Of a stretch of 64,000 nt of DNA, positions 37,383 through 47,016 are shown piece after piece (within the stretch, counting starts at the first letter, position 1; each line of letters starts with the position of its first letter). The DNA is from Bacteroidaceae bacterium (GTDB lineage Bacteria > Bacteroidota > Bacteroidia > Bacteroidales > Bacteroidaceae). Location of the stretch: the NCBI GenBank assembly GCA_017559845.1, contig JAFYQQ010000023.1:1-64000 (forward strand). The letters are read 5' to 3'. The notes beneath the pieces were generated by a model, which searched no databases, had not been told where the DNA came from, and saw only the letters and a list, made by a program, of their open reading frames with translations. The translations under genes were made by a program, and so were the position numbers.

Positions 37383-38621
37383 TTATTCGTAACGGATGGA
37401 ATCCACCGGTTTCAGATTGGCGGCATTCTTGGCCGGAAGGTAGCCGAACACGATACCCACAATCACAGAGAAACCGAAGGCAATGATGATACTGTAAATA
37501 CGGATATGCGTGCTTACATCCGTGAATACAGACACCAACACAGAGAGCGATATGCCCAGGAACACGCCAATCAGTCCGCCGGCGATACTGATGACCACGG
37601 CCTCTGTAACGAACTGGCGCATGATGTCCTTCTTGCGTGCGCCAATGGCCCTGCGGATACCGATTTCACGCGTACGCTCCATAACCGTGGCCAGCATGAT
37701 GTTCATAATGCCGATGCCGCCCACAATAAGAGAAATGGCAGCAATGGCTCCAAGCAGGAAATTGTACATCTGGCGTTCCTTTTCCTCCTGTTTGAGCAGT
37801 TCCAATGGAATGACGATGCCATAGTCCTCATTCTGGAAGTGATGGCGGCGCAGAATTTCCTCTATCAGGAGGGAACTCTCCGTCAACCGGTCAGAATTTT
37901 GCACCTGTACGGTGATTTGCTGTATCTCGCTGGCCAATGCGTTTCCACGCGTAAAACGGTCAAGGAACATGCTCAGGGGAACGTATACGTCTGTGTTGAG
38001 GTCTCGTGCGGCCAATTCGCCCACCGTCTCGGTAAAGATGGCCTTTGACTCCAATACGCCCACAACCTCCAGCCACTGGTCTTCAATCTTTATCATTTGT
38101 CCCACGGCCTCCTCCTTCTGGAAAAGTTGGCGGGCAATGCCAGCCCCCAGCACACAGACCTTCTGTTTTGTGTCATGATGCAACTTGGAGAAGAAGTTTC
38201 CCGTTTCAATGGTGTAGTTCAGAATGTCATAGAATTCATGGGTAACACCAATGATGGAAGAACGCACGGAACGGTTGGCAAAGCGTACGTCGGCCGTAAT
38301 TTCCGCCTGGGAGGCAATGCTGCTCACCTCTGGCACAATGTCGCGTATCACTTGGGCATCGCGAAGCGAAAGTCCCGGAGAGAATTTGGCTCTTACCTCG
38401 TTCAATTCCTCATCGGTCATGTTCTTTTCACGAACGATGATGTTGTTTACTCCCAAATCCTGGTATTTGGCTATCGCCTCGCGCTTGGCGCCTTCGCCGA
38501 TGGAAAGCATGGCGATAACGGATGCCACACCAAAGATAATACCCAGCATGGTTAGGAACGAGCGAAACTTATGATCGGCAAGTCCCTCTAATGCCACTTT
38601 TACATTTTCTCTATAATCCAT
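37383..38621 (-). CDS. ABC permease, MacB/FtsX type
   Basis: A 412-residue permease with one TM near the N terminus (SFLTMLGIIFGVASVIAML), a periplasmic MacB_PCD domain of about 200 residues (GVNNIIVREKNMTDEE; TVQVQNSDRL), and three TM helices at the C terminus (LIVGGIGIMNIMLATVMERT, EAVVISIAGGLIGVFLGI). This mechanotransmission type moves substrates from the periplasm through TolC. Confidence 0.95.
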   Translation of the reverse strand: MDYRENVKVALEGLADHKFRSFLTMLGIIFGVASVIAMLSIGEGAKREAIAKYQDLGVNNIIVREKNMTDEELNEVRAKFSPGLSLRDAQVIRDIVPEVSSIASQAEITADVRFANRSVRSSIIGVTHEFYDILNYTIETGNFFSKLHHDTKQKVCVLGAGIARQLFQKEEAVGQMIKIEDQWLEVVGVLESKAIFTETVGELAARDLNTDVYVPLSMFLDRFTRGNALASEIQQITVQVQNSDRLTESSLLIEEILRRHHFQNEDYGIVIPLELLKQEEKERQMYNFLLGAIAAISLIVGGIGIMNIMLATVMERTREIGIRRAIGARKKDIMRQFVTEAVVISIAGGLIGVFLGISLSVLVSVFTDVSTHIRIYSIIIAFGFSVIVGIVFGYLPAKNAANLKPVDSIRYE

Positions 38622-38642
38622 GAATCAAATCTTTCTCCTTCG

Positions 38643-39683
38643 TTATTCATCTTCCAGAAACTCGCAACTCACCGTCATTCCCGTCTTCAGACGTTCGTCC
38701 GATACAAGAAGTTTAAGTTCCACGTCGAATCCCTTCTGGCGGGGATTGTTATAGTCTCGTGGATGGCAGAACAGCCCCATGTTGCTTACCTCGGCCTCGA
38801 AGGGAACCTCGGGAAGCGCATCCAGGCGCACGATTACCTTCTGTCCCTTGCGCACACGCAAAAAATCGTTCTCGTTCACAAAAGTGCGCACCTTCATCTG
38901 CTTCAGGTCGGGTACCATGGCCATGCGGTTGCCGCGCCACACCTCGTCGCCCACTTTGATGAGCTGGCCTCCACGCCTTCTGTCAAGCTGCAGTATGCCG
39001 TCAATGGGGGTTCTTATCGTGAGCATAGGCACGGCCTCCCATGCCATTTGTATGTCCTTCTTTATCTGCTCAACCCTGATTTGCTGTATCTTTATGTCGT
39101 TCTCGTTTACAATCTGGTTGATTTCCAGGCGGCGGCGTGATATCCTGAGCGCAATGGTGGCCTGTTCAAACTCAAGTTCCTTTATCTTTCGGGTTCGTTC
39201 AGACTCGAATCGGGACGATTCCAGTTCCAACTTGCGCAATTCATAAGTGGCCTCGTCCGAGCGTATGGTGGATTCTGTTTCGCTGTCTCGGTTGGCCTGG
39301 TTGATGAGCATCTTGTCCAGCGAAGCCTGTTCGGACTCCAGCTGTGTCTCGCGTTCCAGGATGTATTTTGTAATGTCCGTAGGGTCCAGAAGTATTACCG
39401 AGTCACCGGCCATAACCTCTTTTCCGTGTTCTTCAACCCAGGTTACGCGCAGATTACCCCATCGGCGCAAGTTGGGTGTGAGAAGTGCCTTTGAACGCAC
39501 CGCCACCAACTCGCCGGTTTCCACCAGCGGCGTTCTTGCTCCGCTTCCTTCCCCTTCTCCGTCGGAATTCTTTCCTTGGCATGCAGTCAGGGTGCACAGT
39601 ATCAGGGCCATAAGCATCCCCACCATGCTCCTTTCCTTTATATATATTATATATTGTCTTCTCCAGTTCATGGCGTATAGCAT
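38643..39683 (-). CDS. Membrane-fusion lipoprotein 1 (MacA/HlyD-like, short form)
   Basis: A 346-residue periplasmic adaptor lipoprotein with lipobox LTAC after a long signal (LMALILCTLTAC). It has a lipoyl half-motif, a long coiled-coil hairpin (about 105-210, Glu/Arg-rich), the second lipoyl half (TIRTPIDGILQL) and a beta-barrel (MKVRTFVNENDFLRVRKGQ). It ends right after the barrel (KTGMTVSCEFLEDE) and lacks the membrane-proximal domain that its two paralogues keep. The start codon overlaps the stop of the preceding gene by one base (TAATG). Confidence 0.9.
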   Translation of the reverse strand: MLYAMNWRRQYIIYIKERSMVGMLMALILCTLTACQGKNSDGEGEGSGARTPLVETGELVAVRSKALLTPNLRRWGNLRVTWVEEHGKEVMAGDSVILLDPTDITKYILERETQLESEQASLDKMLINQANRDSETESTIRSDEATYELRKLELESSRFESERTRKIKELEFEQATIALRISRRRLEINQIVNENDIKIQQIRVEQIKKDIQMAWEAVPMLTIRTPIDGILQLDRRRGGQLIKVGDEVWRGNRMAMVPDLKQMKVRTFVNENDFLRVRKGQKVIVRLDALPEVPFEAEVSNMGLFCHPRDYNNPRQKGFDVELKLLVSDERLKTGMTVSCEFLEDE

Positions 39684-40909
39684 TATTTACCTTCGGATGT
39701 CTTTTCTTCCTGTTCTTCCAGTTTTGTGGGGTCTATCAGTGCCACATGGTCATTCGGCTTCAGCCCGTCAGTGATGATTACGTAATCCGAGTTTGTAACT
39801 CCAGTCTGCACTTCCACACGTTCATATTTCCCACCCTTGCGACGATACACATACTTTATGTTGCCGTCCGTGTGCAGGGCTTCCAGGGGAATATACTGTA
39901 CGTTCTCAATTTCGTCTATAACCACTCGGCAACTGACGGTAAGGCCCGGCAACAGGTTCTTGTTGGTCTGGTCCAGCAATATTTCCACGGGGAAAACCTT
40001 GATATTGCTGTTGTGGTCCTTGTTTACCGCCAGGTTGGCCACATGTATCACGCGTCCGGTGAACGTGCTGTCCGAGAAAGCGTCCGGCTTTATCTCCACG
40101 CGCAAATCACGGGTAATATACGAAATGTCCACCTCGTTGATGTTTATCTTTGTCTTCAGCTTAGACAAATTGGGCAGTTGCATCAGGGTGTTGTTCGGCC
40201 ACATCTGGTCGCCAATCTGGTACTTGTTCTGTGTGCTCCAATTGTACGATATGATGGCGATGCCGTCAGCGGGCGATATCAGGCTGAGTTTGTCCAGTGT
40301 CTCCTGTGCTTCCTTCAGGCGGGCTTCATCCTCTTCAATGGCCAGTCTCATCTGTTTCTGCTCCTCCTGCTGTATGCGGCGCCTGTTCTCAATCTGTTCC
40401 TTGGCGCGTTCAAGGGCAATCTCCGCCTTTTCCAGATTCAGTTCAATCTCGCGTCGCTTGATGTCCGACTCGTGTGCGGCCGATTCCAGTTGCATACGGG
40501 TTATCTCGAACGTAATCTCCGACGAGCGGTGTTCGGCCTGCAGGTTCTCCATGTCCAGCTGGTGCTGTGCCATCATCTTTTCCATTTCGGCATGCCTCAC
40601 AATCAGTCGGTCCTCGCTTTCAAGGATAGCCTTGTTCACCTCTGAAGGGTCAAACACACACACGGTGTCGCCGGCCTTTACCTGTGTGCCGTCTTCAACC
40701 AGTTCTGCAATTTTCAGATTGTCAAAGCGCCAAGACAAGTTGGGGGCATTGATGTTGATGGAACTGAAAGCCTCAATTTGGCCTTCTTCGTAAAGGTCCA
40801 CTTGAAAGGTGCCCTCCTGAACTTGTGCTTCGGGTATCTTTGTTTCCTCCTTCTCGCCGGCACAAGCCACCGTCAGAAGGATGGAGGAGAGGATGATGCT
40901 CTTTTTCAT
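39683..40909 (-). CDS. Membrane-fusion lipoprotein 2 (MacA/HlyD-like)
   Basis: A 408-residue adaptor lipoprotein with signal and lipobox ILLTVAC. After the lipoyl half (LVEDGTQVKAGDTVCVFDPS) comes a coiled-coil hairpin at about residues 90-215 (KRREIELNLEKAEIALERAK), then LISPADGIAIISY, a beta-barrel and a membrane-proximal domain (IPLEALHTDGNIKYVYRR). It should link the permease to TolC. Middle of three consecutive, diverged adaptor genes. Confidence 0.92.
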   Translation of the reverse strand: MKKSIILSSILLTVACAGEKEETKIPEAQVQEGTFQVDLYEEGQIEAFSSININAPNLSWRFDNLKIAELVEDGTQVKAGDTVCVFDPSEVNKAILESEDRLIVRHAEMEKMMAQHQLDMENLQAEHRSSEITFEITRMQLESAAHESDIKRREIELNLEKAEIALERAKEQIENRRRIQQEEQKQMRLAIEEDEARLKEAQETLDKLSLISPADGIAIISYNWSTQNKYQIGDQMWPNNTLMQLPNLSKLKTKININEVDISYITRDLRVEIKPDAFSDSTFTGRVIHVANLAVNKDHNSNIKVFPVEILLDQTNKNLLPGLTVSCRVVIDEIENVQYIPLEALHTDGNIKYVYRRKGGKYERVEVQTGVTNSDYVIITDGLKPNDHVALIDPTKLEEQEEKTSEGK

Positions 40910-40935
40910 TTATTATACGATATGATTTATTGTTT

Positions 40936-42141
40936 CTATTTTTTCTTGGGCTTGAGCAGGGAGATGACTTCTCCTTCGTCGAGTCCCTCGGTTACGATGG
41001 CTTCCTTTTGCGACGAAAGTCCCAATGAAACTTCCCGCTCCTTGAACGAGAAGCGTTTTTTCACATAGACAACCTTCTTCATCGAGTCCACCTGATGGAT
41101 GCAGACCATGGGCACAACCAGGACGTTTGGCTTGCGCTGCGTATAGATATGGCAGACGGCAGAGATGCCGGGGGCCAACGGCTGCCTTACCGAGTCCACC
41201 GAGGCTTCCACGTCGAATACCTTCACCGCCGAGCCCTGGATTCTTTCCTTTCCCACAGAGGCAAGTTTGACAATCCGTCCCCATCCCTTGTTATCAGGCA
41301 TGGCGTCAAAAACATATTCCACCGTATCCCCTTGGCTGATACGCTTGTACTCCGCTTCGGGAATCTGCAGTTTCACCTTCATCCTGGACACATCGGGCAG
41401 GGTTCCCACCAACAGTCTTCCGCGCAGTCTGGTTCCCACCACATGTTCCTCTCTGCTGCCCCAAGGCACTCTGCCGCGCAAAAAGATTCCGTCCGATGGC
41501 GCCAGCACCACTTTGGAGTCTACAACCTTCTTGGCCTCCTCCAGTCTGCGGCGGTCCCGGGCAATGCGGTTCTTCAGACGCATCACCTCCGCCTTGTCCA
41601 TCACATCCTGGGCATCCAACTGCCTTTGGTACCGGGAACGGCTCAATGCCGCACGTTCCAATTGTAGTTCCTGTATTCTGCGTGCCGTCGGACTCATGTA
41701 CTGCATTTGTGCCGAATCGAATTCTGCAAGTATAGCCTCGGCCTCGCTGCTTCGGATATTGGCTTCCAGCAAGGCCCGTTCCAGTTCCTGGTTGGCCGTC
41801 AGTTTCTCCAGTTCGGCCAATCGTGATTCCAGATTCTTGACACGTTCATCGTATTCAGTCTCCGCTTCCGGCGCATCAAAGATGCAGACCGTATCGCCCG
41901 CCTTTACGTGTGTACCGTTTTCCAGGATGAAACTGATAGTGCCATTCAGATTATCGGGTGTGGGTATGTTTACCGAAGAGTTCGCCTCCGTGGTGCCTTC
42001 CGCCACAATCACGTCCTCAAAGGCGGTTCGCTGAACGGTAAAGAGCGGTATATCCTGGCCCTCTCCCGAAGAACAAGACCACACCACTGAACTCCAAAAA
42101 ATTGCCAGCAAGAGCGCAATTGGATTATTCTGAAAAACCAT
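40936..42141 (-). CDS. Membrane-fusion lipoprotein 3 (MacA/HlyD-like)
   Basis: A 401-residue adaptor lipoprotein, first gene of the efflux operon. Signal and lipobox: FWSSVVWSC. Domains in order: lipoyl half (LENGTHVKAGDTVCIFDAPE), coiled-coil hairpin (about 90-210), VLAPSDGIFLRG, barrel (MKVKLQIPEAEYKRISQGD) and membrane-proximal domain ending VVYVKKRFSFKEREVSLGL. A -7 element lies about 35 bases upstream. Confidence 0.92.
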   Translation of the reverse strand: MVFQNNPIALLLAIFWSSVVWSCSSGEGQDIPLFTVQRTAFEDVIVAEGTTEANSSVNIPTPDNLNGTISFILENGTHVKAGDTVCIFDAPEAETEYDERVKNLESRLAELEKLTANQELERALLEANIRSSEAEAILAEFDSAQMQYMSPTARRIQELQLERAALSRSRYQRQLDAQDVMDKAEVMRLKNRIARDRRRLEEAKKVVDSKVVLAPSDGIFLRGRVPWGSREEHVVGTRLRGRLLVGTLPDVSRMKVKLQIPEAEYKRISQGDTVEYVFDAMPDNKGWGRIVKLASVGKERIQGSAVKVFDVEASVDSVRQPLAPGISAVCHIYTQRKPNVLVVPMVCIHQVDSMKKVVYVKKRFSFKEREVSLGLSSQKEAIVTEGLDEGEVISLLKPKKK

Positions 42142-42175
42142 TATAAATATAGTGCCTAAACAAACTTAACAAGCA

Positions 42176-42183
42176 CAAAGTTA
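42176..42183 (-). promoter_or_regulatory. -7 element of the efflux operon
   Basis: TAACTTTG on the minus strand, 34 bases before the first adaptor gene. The -33 TTTG is not evident. Confidence 0.5.
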
Positions 42184-42642
42184 AGGAAAAATAGTATATA
42201 AATCACCATTTCTGAGATGTTTTTTACAGATTAAGCTTGTTTGTTATTCTTTTCTGTACCTTAAGGCAAGATTCTTCTTGAATTTTGCGCTTCTGCAACT
42301 TTTCAGCGTTATTTCCTAGAAAAACTTTTACACCCTTTCAGGCGCATGGCGTGGAAAAACATACGGCATGGCATGGGAGAAAAATTTTCCTCACGACGCA
42401 AGAAATAAAGACACCAAATACCGAAAGCCATGACAGTAATAATTTTTTACAAGTAAGCTGACGGTTGCCATTTTGCAAAGGACTTGCAAAGATTTGCAAG
42501 TGCACAAAACAGATAACACTTTGTTTATCATATATATAAAACATTAGTTATGCGTTTTTGCATTTTTGCATGATTCCTTTTATATGGTTTAATGATAATA
42601 AGGACACAGTTCCTTTCCATGCGCTTCCAATAACAGAAGGCG
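42184..42642. other. Long non-coding gap between rpoC terminator and efflux operon
   Basis: About 460 AT-rich bases without a convincing gene. It contains three TTGCAAAG-type repeats (42473-42500) and low-complexity GTTTTTGCATTTTTGCATG near 42552. A small RNA or regulatory region is possible but not shown. Confidence 0.4.
42473..42500. promoter_or_regulatory. Operator-like TTGCAAAG repeats
   Basis: TTGCAAAG at 42473 and 42484 and TTGCAAG at 42494 lie about one helical turn apart. The last two also form a perfect inverted repeat, CTTGCAAA-GA-TTTGCAAG (42483-42500). Confidence 0.45.
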
Positions 42643-42682
42643 AAAAAAATCCCCACAACAACCATTCTGTGCTGTGGGGATT
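42643..42682 (-). terminator. Rho-independent terminator of the rpoBC operon
   Basis: On the minus strand AATCCCCACA pairs with TGTGGGGATT (10 bp) and is followed by a T-run. It lies 26 bases behind the rpoC stop. Confidence 0.9.
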
Positions 42683-42708
42683 AGTTTAATTATATGGGAT
42701 TACGTTGA

Positions 42709-45700
42709 TTAGTATTCCATGTCATCAAGCACTGCCTTGCGGTGTGCTGCCACACGTTCAAAGTCTTCGCGGTTTCCGACAACAATCTTATCGAACTCGC
42801 GCAAACCAGTTCCAGCAGGGATGAGGTGACCGCAGATTACGTTCTCCTTCATACCTTCCAGACGGTCGCTCTTGCCGTTGATGGCGGCTTCGTTGAGCAC
42901 CTTGGTGGTTTCCTGGAAGGACGCGGCAGACATGAAGCTGCTTGTCTGCAATGCTGCACGAGTGATACCCTGAAGAATCTGGGTTGAAGTGGCGGGCATA
43001 GCATCACGCACCTGAACAAGCTTCAAGTCCTTACGCTTGAGCATAGAGTTCTCGTCACGCAGTTTTCTTGCGGTAACAATCTGGCCCTTCTGCATGTTCT
43101 CAGAATCTCCGGCATCCACAACGACCTTCTTGCCCCAGATCTTGTCATTCTCTTCAAAGAAGTCGAGCTTGTCCACCACCTGCAGTTCCAGGAAGTTGGT
43201 GTCGCCGGGTTCATTGATCTGAACCTTGCGCATCATCTGACGTACAATGACCTCGAAGTGCTTGTCGTTAATCTTTACACCCTGCAGACGGTATACGTCC
43301 TGAATCTCATTTACGATATATTCCTGAACGGCTGTGGGACCCTTGATGGCCAGGATGTCAGCAGGAGTGATGGCACCGTCGGACAGGGGAGTTCCGGCAC
43401 GAACATAGTCGTTTTCCTGTACCAGAATCTGCTTGCTCAGAGGCACGAGGTACTTGCGTACATCGCCAACCTTGCTGGTAACAGTAATCTCGCGATTTCC
43501 ACGCTTCAGCTTGCCCATGGTAACCTCTCCGTCGATTTCTGAAACCACAGCGGGGTTGCTGGGGTTACGGGCCTCAAAGAGTTCGGTAACACGGGGCAGA
43601 CCTCCGGTAATGTCACCGCCACCACCAACAACACGAGGAATCTTAACCAGTACATCACCGGGCTTGACAACCTGATTGTCCTCGATGACAATATGTCCAC
43701 CGATAGGCAGGTTGTAGGTACGGATCAGTTCACCGTTTTCATCCAGAACGTGTGCGGCAGGCACCTTGTTCTTGTCGCGGGACTCAATCACGATAAGTTC
43801 GCGCAAACCGGTTGTTTCGTCGGCTTCAACACGATAAGTTACACCTTCGATTACATTCTCGAACTTGATGCGTCCGGCAGCTTCGGTAACGATTACAGCG
43901 TTGAAGGGGTCCCACTTGGCTACCACTTCACCCTTAGTTACCATATCTCCGTCCTTCTTATACAATGTACATCCGTAGGGAATGTTCTGGCTCAGCAGGA
44001 TAATTCCGGTGTTTACGTCCACAAAGCGGACTTCGGCCAAACGGCCTACAACCGTCATGGCAGCCTTGCCCTCATCGTCTGTAATGTCCACAGTACGCAA
44101 TTCTTCAAACTCCAGACGTGCGTCATACTTGGCCTTAATCATGGCATTTGCCGCTGCATTACCGGCCACACCACCGGCGTGGAACGTACGCAGAGTAAGC
44201 TGGGTACCGGGCTCACCAATTGACTGTGCAGCGATGACACCTACAGCCTCACCCTTCTGAACCATACGACTGGTGGCGAGATTGCGACCGTAGCACTTCA
44301 TACATACACCGCGCTTGCTTTCGCAGGTAAGCACAGAACGGATTTCCACACTTTCAATGGGGCTTTCCTCAATTTCCTGTGCCTTTGCTTCTGTAATCTC
44401 ATCACCGGCAGCACAAATGAGCTTTCCTGTTGTGGGATGAATGATATCGTGAACGGAAACACGTCCGAGGATTCTGTCATAGAGGCTGCTGATAACCTCG
44501 TCACCGTTCTTCAGAGCGGTGCAGACAAGTCCGCGCAAGGTTCCGCAGTCTTCTTCATTGATAATCACATCATGACTTACGTCAACAAGACGACGTGTCA
44601 AGTATCCGGCGTCGGCAGTTTTCAAGGCGGTGTCGGCAAGACCCTTACGGGCACCGTGGGTACTGATGAAGTATTCAAGCACGCTCATACCTTCCTTAAA
44701 GTTAGAAAGAATGGGGTTCTCAATGGTCAGAGGTTCGGCACCTGCCTTCTGGGGCTTGGCCATCAGACCACGCATACCAGACAACTGGCTGATCTGACCG
44801 GCACTACCACGGGCTCCAGAATCGAGCATCATGTACACGGCATTGAATCCCTGGTCGGCCTCTTTCATTGTCTTCATCAGAATGGCAGAAAGGTCGTTGT
44901 TAACGTGGGTCCAAGTGTCAATAACCTGGTTGTAACGTTCCTTGTCTGTGATGAAACCCATTCCGTATTCAGAAGCAATACGCTCGATTTCCTCGTTACC
45001 CTTACGGATGAGTTCTTCCTTTTCTTCGGGAATGATAATGTCGCCCAAGTTGAATGAAAGTCCGCCTTCGTAAGCAAGTCTGTAACCCAAATCTTTAATA
45101 CCATCGAGGAATTCGCAAGCACGGGCCACACCTACTGTCTTGATAACGTCTGTGATGATGCCACGCAAGGTTTTCTTGGAAATCACATCATTGAAATAAC
45201 CCACTTCTTTGGGAATAATTTCATTGGCAATTACACGGCCTACTGATGTTTCCACCATGCGCTTGCCCAATGTGCCGTCTTCCATCAGGTCATCAACGAT
45301 TACCTGAACAGGGGCATGCACATCGACACGCTTTTCGTTATATGCGATGATAGCTTCTTCGGGACCATAGAACTTAAGACCGGCTCCCTTGGCTCCGGGA
45401 CGAATCTTTGTAATGTAATACAATCCGAGCACCATATCCTGTGAAGGCACGGTAATGGGGGCACCGTTGGCAGGGTTCAAAATATTATGCGACTGCAACA
45501 TGAGCAGCTGGGCCTCCAAAATGGCCTCGTTACTCAAGGGCAGATGGACTGCCATCTGGTCACCGTCAAAGTCGGCATTGAACGCTGTACATGCCAGAGG
45601 ATGGAGCTGGATGGCCTTTCCCTCGATCATCTTGGGCTGGAACGCCTGGATACCCAGACGGTGCAGTGTGGGGGCACGGTTAAGCAATACGGGGTGACCC

Positions 45701-46995
45701 TTCATTACATATTCCAGGATATCCCAAATGATGGGGTCTCTTCTGTCAACAATTTTCTTGGCGCTCTTTACGGTCTTCACGATTCCGCGCTCAATCAGTT
45801 TGCGGATTACAAAAGGCTTGTAAAGTTCTGCAGCCATGAGTTTGGGCAGACCACACTCGCCCATCTTCAACTCGGGACCAACAACGATAACCGAACGGGC
45901 AGAATAGTCTACACGTTTACCGAGAAGGTTCTGACGGAAACGTCCTTGTTTACCCTTGAGGGAGTCAGAGAGAGACTTCAGAGGACGGTTGGAGTCGGTC
46001 TTCACAGCACTGCTCTTGCGGCTGTTGTCAAACAAGCTATCCACAGCTTCCTGAAGCATGCGCTTTTCATTACGCAGAATTACTTCGGGGGCCTTGATTT
46101 CCATCAGTCTCTTCAGACGATTATTGCGGATAATCACTCGACGATAAAGATCATTCAAGTCGCTGGTTGCGAAACGACCGCCATCAAGAGCAACCAAAGG
46201 ACGCAGTTCGGGTGGAATAACCGGCAGAATACGCATGATCATCCATTCTGGTTTGTTGCGTTCACGGCTGTTGCGGAAGCTTTCCACTACCTGCAGGCGC
46301 TTCAGCGCTTCAGTCTTGCGCTGCTGTGCGGCATCGCTACCGGCAGTATCGCGGAGCTGATATGAAAGTGAGTCCAAATCAATACGAGTCAGAAGGTCAT
46401 AAATTGCCTCTGCACCCATCTTGGCAATGAACTTATTGGGGTCTGAATCCTCCAAATAAGCATTGTTTGAAGGCAGACGGTCCTGAATTGCCAGGTATTC
46501 ATCCTCAGAAAGCAAATCATATTCTGCAACGGGCATGTCCTTGTCCTTTGCCATTACACCAGCCTGGATTACCACATAGCGTTCATAGTATATGATAGCA
46601 TCAAGCTTTTTGGTGGGCAAACCTAAAAGATAACCTATCTTGTTAGGCAAAGAACGGAAATACCAAATATGAGCTACGGGTACCACCAGCTGGATGTGAC
46701 CGCTACGCTCACGGCGTACCTTCTTTTCGGTTACCTCTACACCACAACGGTCACAAACGATTCCTTTATAACGGATACGCTTGTACTTTCCGCAATGACA
46801 TTCATAGTCTTTTGTCGGACCAAAGATGCGCTCGCAGAACAAACCGTCGCGTTCAGGCTTGTAAGTACGGTAATTGATGGTCTCGGGTTTGAGCACCTCT
46901 CCGTAAGAATCCTCCAAGATCTTTTCTGGAGAAGCCAAACCAATGGTAATCTTAGTAAAGTTATTTTTTACCTTTGTTTCTTTCTTGAAAGCCAT
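42709..46995 (-). CDS. rpoC: RNA polymerase beta-prime subunit
   Basis: A 1428-residue beta-prime. The N-terminal zinc site (ECHCGKYKR ... [10 protein letters not shown]), the catalytic Mg loop [12 protein letters not shown], and the second zinc site ([15 protein letters not shown]) are all visible, as is the trigger-loop region [18 protein letters not shown]. Length is normal for Bacteroidetes. It is 21 bases behind rpoB. Confidence 0.99.
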   Translation of the reverse strand: MAFKKETKVKNNFTKITIGLASPEKILEDSYGEVLKPETINYRTYKPERDGLFCERIFGPTKDYECHCGKYKRIRYKGIVCDRCGVEVTEKKVRRERSGHIQLVVPVAHIWYFRSLPNKIGYLLGLPTKKLDAIIYYERYVVIQAGVMAKDKDMPVAEYDLLSEDEYLAIQDRLPSNNAYLEDSDPNKFIAKMGAEAIYDLLTRIDLDSLSYQLRDTAGSDAAQQRKTEALKRLQVVESFRNSRERNKPEWMIMRILPVIPPELRPLVALDGGRFATSDLNDLYRRVIIRNNRLKRLMEIKAPEVILRNEKRMLQEAVDSLFDNSRKSSAVKTDSNRPLKSLSDSLKGKQGRFRQNLLGKRVDYSARSVIVVGPELKMGECGLPKLMAAELYKPFVIRKLIERGIVKTVKSAKKIVDRRDPIIWDILEYVMKGHPVLLNRAPTLHRLGIQAFQPKMIEGKAIQLHPLACTAFNADFDGDQMAVHLPLSNEAILEAQLLMLQSHNILNPANGAPITVPSQDMVLGLYYITKIRPGAKGAGLKFYGPEEAIIAYNEKRVDVHAPVQVIVDDLMEDGTLGKRMVETSVGRVIANEIIPKEVGYFNDVISKKTLRGIITDVIKTVGVARACEFLDGIKDLGYRLAYEGGLSFNLGDIIIPEEKEELIRKGNEEIERIASEYGMGFITDKERYNQVIDTWTHVNNDLSAILMKTMKEADQGFNAVYMMLDSGARGSAGQISQLSGMRGLMAKPQKAGAEPLTIENPILSNFKEGMSVLEYFISTHGARKGLADTALKTADAGYLTRRLVDVSHDVIINEEDCGTLRGLVCTALKNGDEVISSLYDRILGRVSVHDIIHPTTGKLICAAGDEITEAKAQEIEESPIESVEIRSVLTCESKRGVCMKCYGRNLATSRMVQKGEAVGVIAAQSIGEPGTQLTLRTFHAGGVAGNAAANAMIKAKYDARLEFEELRTVDITDDEGKAAMTVVGRLAEVRFVDVNTGIILLSQNIPYGCTLYKKDGDMVTKGEVVAKWDPFNAVIVTEAAGRIKFENVIEGVTYRVEADETTGLRELIVIESRDKNKVPAAHVLDENGELIRTYNLPIGGHIVIEDNQVVKPGDVLVKIPRVVGGGGDITGGLPRVTELFEARNPSNPAVVSEIDGEVTMGKLKRGNREITVTSKVGDVRKYLVPLSKQILVQENDYVRAGTPLSDGAITPADILAIKGPTAVQEYIVNEIQDVYRLQGVKINDKHFEVIVRQMMRKVQINEPGDTNFLELQVVDKLDFFEENDKIWGKKVVVDAGDSENMQKGQIVTARKLRDENSMLKRKDLKLVQVRDAMPATSTQILQGITRAALQTSSFMSAASFQETTKVLNEAAINGKSDRLEGMKENVICGHLIPAGTGLREFDKIVVGNREDFERVAAHRKAVLDDMEY

Positions 46996-47016
46996 AATTA
47001 TTGATATTTACAAGTC

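Noticed and set aside
39746-40645. Open frames of about 300 codons opposite the second membrane-fusion gene
   Set aside because: Two plus-strand frames are open at once there, which reflects the composition of the coiled-coil region, not genes.
42338-42544. Open frame of 68 codons in the long gap upstream of the efflux operon
   Set aside because: No promoter, no start signal, Cys/Phe-rich translation without a domain; it also crosses the TTGCAAAG repeats.
45487-46365. Open frame of about 290 codons opposite rpoC
   Set aside because: It lies fully antisense to conserved rpoC codons and resembles no family; it is a shadow of codon bias.
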